From Lachnospiraceae bacterium (GTDB taxonomy: Bacteria; Bacillota; Clostridia; Lachnospirales; Lachnospiraceae), in the NCBI GenBank assembly GCA_009787745.1, contig WQST01000151.1, forward strand, positions 1-6,126: DNA of 6,126 nt, in the 5' to 3' direction. This document shows positions 5,026-6,126 of the stretch, one piece after another. The notes under the pieces were generated by a model. That model was not told the origin of the DNA, searched no databases, and worked only from the letters and a program-made list of their open reading frames with translations. The translations under genes and the position numbers were made by a program. Each line of letters starts with the position of its first letter. The stretch's first letter is position 1.

Positions 5026-6126
5026 AAGCGTTCTTTTCGATTAATGTATGACAATTAGGATCGGCACAAGCGAGTTTTTGACCTTTTTCCAGTAATACAT
5101 TACCGCATTCGGGACATCTTGAATCCGTCGGCTTCTGCCAAACCATAAAGTCGCATTCGGGATAAGCGATACAACCGAAGTAACGGCGGCCTTTTTTGGT
5201 CTTCTTCGCAACAATATCTTTACCGCAGCGCGGGCATTCAATGCCGATTTTTTCCAGATACGGCATGGTATTGCGGCAGTCGGGGAAACCGGGACATGCC
5301 AGAAATTTTCCGTGCGGCCCGTATTTAACGACCATATTGCGCCCGCAATGCTCACAAATCTCTTCCGAAACCTCATCGGCGATTTCAACCTCTTGCAAAT
5401 CTTGCTCCGCCGTCCGTACCGCTTCGTCGAGATCAGGATAAAAATTGCGGATTATTGTTTTCCAATTGACGATGCCTTCCTCAACCCCGTCAAGCAGGGT
5501 TTCCAGATTGGCGGTGAAATGAACATCAATTATCGTCGGGAAAGCTTCAATCATCATGCGGTTGACGACTTCACCCAATTCGGTTACGTATAGGTTTTTA
5601 TTTTCCTTAATCACGTAACGGCGGCCCAAAATCGTTGTGATCGTCGGCGCGTATGTGCTGGGGCGGCCGATGCCTAATTCTTCCAAAGCCTTGACTAGTG
5701 AAGCTTCGGTATAATGCGGCGGCGGTTGGGTAAAGTGCTGTTTATAGTCAAATTCGGTGAAGTTGAGTTTGGTATTTTGGTCGATACTCTTGGCGAGGAC
5801 GGTTTTTTCCTCGGCACTGACATCTTCGGTATCATTGTAAACGGTTAGGAATCCTTCGAAAATGACTTTTGAAGCCGCGACGGTGAAGCGGTGGGTATTA
5901 GCGGTTTGTTGACTTGATGAGTCAATTCGCACCGATGTCGTTTCATATTTCGCAGGGTTCATCCTGCTTGCGACGAAACGGCGCCAGATTAACTGATAAA
6001 GGCGGAATTGGTCGCGGGCGAGTGAATCTTTTAATGACGACGGTGTCATTTCTATTTCGGTGGGACGGATGGCTTCATGCGCGTCCTGGATTTTTTTGTT
6101 ATCCTTCTTCTCGGGGGTCATTCCGG
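5024..6126 (-). CDS. topA: DNA topoisomerase I (type IA), C-terminal part (cut by window edge)
   Basis: TopA relaxes negatively supercoiled DNA by cutting and passing one strand. The reading frame continues through the right edge, so the ATG at 6121 is internal. Bacterial TopA is about 690 residues; the N-terminal TOPRIM domain and the active-site tyrosine lie outside. Numbering from that internal Met, IQDAHEAIRPTE (11-22) is a conserved family segment. QPPPHYTEASLVKALEELGI at 132-151 and GRPSTYAPTI at 152-161 are type IA core motifs. Three C-terminal four-cysteine zinc ribbons follow: C256/C259/C276/C282, C296/C299/C317/C323 and C336/C339/C352/C357. Three ribbons are usual for Gram-positive TopA. 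The protein ends IEKNA at TAA 5026-5024. In B. subtilis trmFO, xerC and hslVU separate topA from codY; here codY follows directly. Confidence 0.97.
   Translation of the reverse strand, partial: GMTPEKKDNKKIQDAHEAIRPTEIEMTPSSLKDSLARDQFRLYQLIWRRFVASRMNPAKYETTSVRIDSSSQQTANTHRFTVAASKVIFEGFLTVYNDTEDVSAEEKTVLAKSIDQNTKLNFTEFDYKQHFTQPPPHYTEASLVKALEELGIGRPSTYAPTITTILGRRYVIKENKNLYVTELGEVVNRMMIEAFPTIIDVHFTANLETLLDGVEEGIVNWKTIIRNFYPDLDEAVRTAEQDLQEVEIADEVSEEICEHCGRNMVVKYGPHGKFLACPGFPDCRNTMPYLEKIGIECPRCGKDIVAKKTKKGRRYFGCIAYPECDFMVWQKPTDSRCPECGNVLLEKGQKLACADPNCHTLIEKNA

Noticed and set aside
5041..5388. Minus-strand 115-codon frame within topA
   Set aside because: It is an alternate frame of the TopA zinc-ribbon region, where the real frame has clear Cys-X2-Cys motifs.

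Overview
The window is a piece of chromosome from a low-to-moderate GC Firmicute, most likely a motile member of the Clostridia or a related anaerobic lineage. The evidence is a clear CodY repressor (a regulator confined to Firmicutes), a Gram-positive style TopA with three C-terminal zinc ribbons, strong GGAGG-type Shine-Dalgarno sites, and the flagellar basal-body order flgB-flgC-fliE-fliF-fliG found in Bacillus and many clostridia. I cannot name the genus from this sequence.

Everything that codes runs on the minus strand, so in transcriptional order the window reads right to left. The C-terminal half of topA (6126-5024, its start lies outside) is followed by a 157-base gap with a probable promoter, then codY (4866-4072). 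A 228-base gap follows (4071-3844), holding a probable sigma-A promoter with a perfect TATAAT and a run of nine T. Then come the flagellar genes flgB (3843-3451), flgC (3434-2991), fliE (2932-2618), fliF (2317-719) and the first 213 codons of fliG (640 to the left edge). In Bacillus subtilis trmFO (gid), xerC and hslVU lie between topA and codY; here they are absent, so codY directly follows topA.

The flagellar genes build the base of the motor. FliF forms the MS ring in the membrane, FliG is the rotor switch protein attached to the C-terminal tail of FliF, FliE joins the MS ring to the rod, and FlgB and FlgC are proximal rod subunits. CodY is a nutrient-responsive repressor known to control motility in B. 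subtilis, so its position next to this operon may be functional as well as inherited.

The most unusual parts are non-coding or domain-level. (1) A 300-base gap between fliE and fliF carries a roughly 116-base nested palindrome (2340-2455) with split inverted-repeat arms around a core like the dispersed GTCATTCTGA...GAAGAATCTC repeats of many bacteria. It looks like a small mobile element inserted inside the operon, ending about ten bases from the fliF ribosome binding site. (2) A cluster of short palindromes lies directly behind fliE. (3) CodY keeps a near-identical DNA-reading helix-turn-helix but has a shortened, diverged sensor domain. (4) A homopolymer tract sits inside the probable flgB promoter. 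I see no RNA genes, CRISPR array or complete insertion sequence, and no evidence of an entirely new multigene system.
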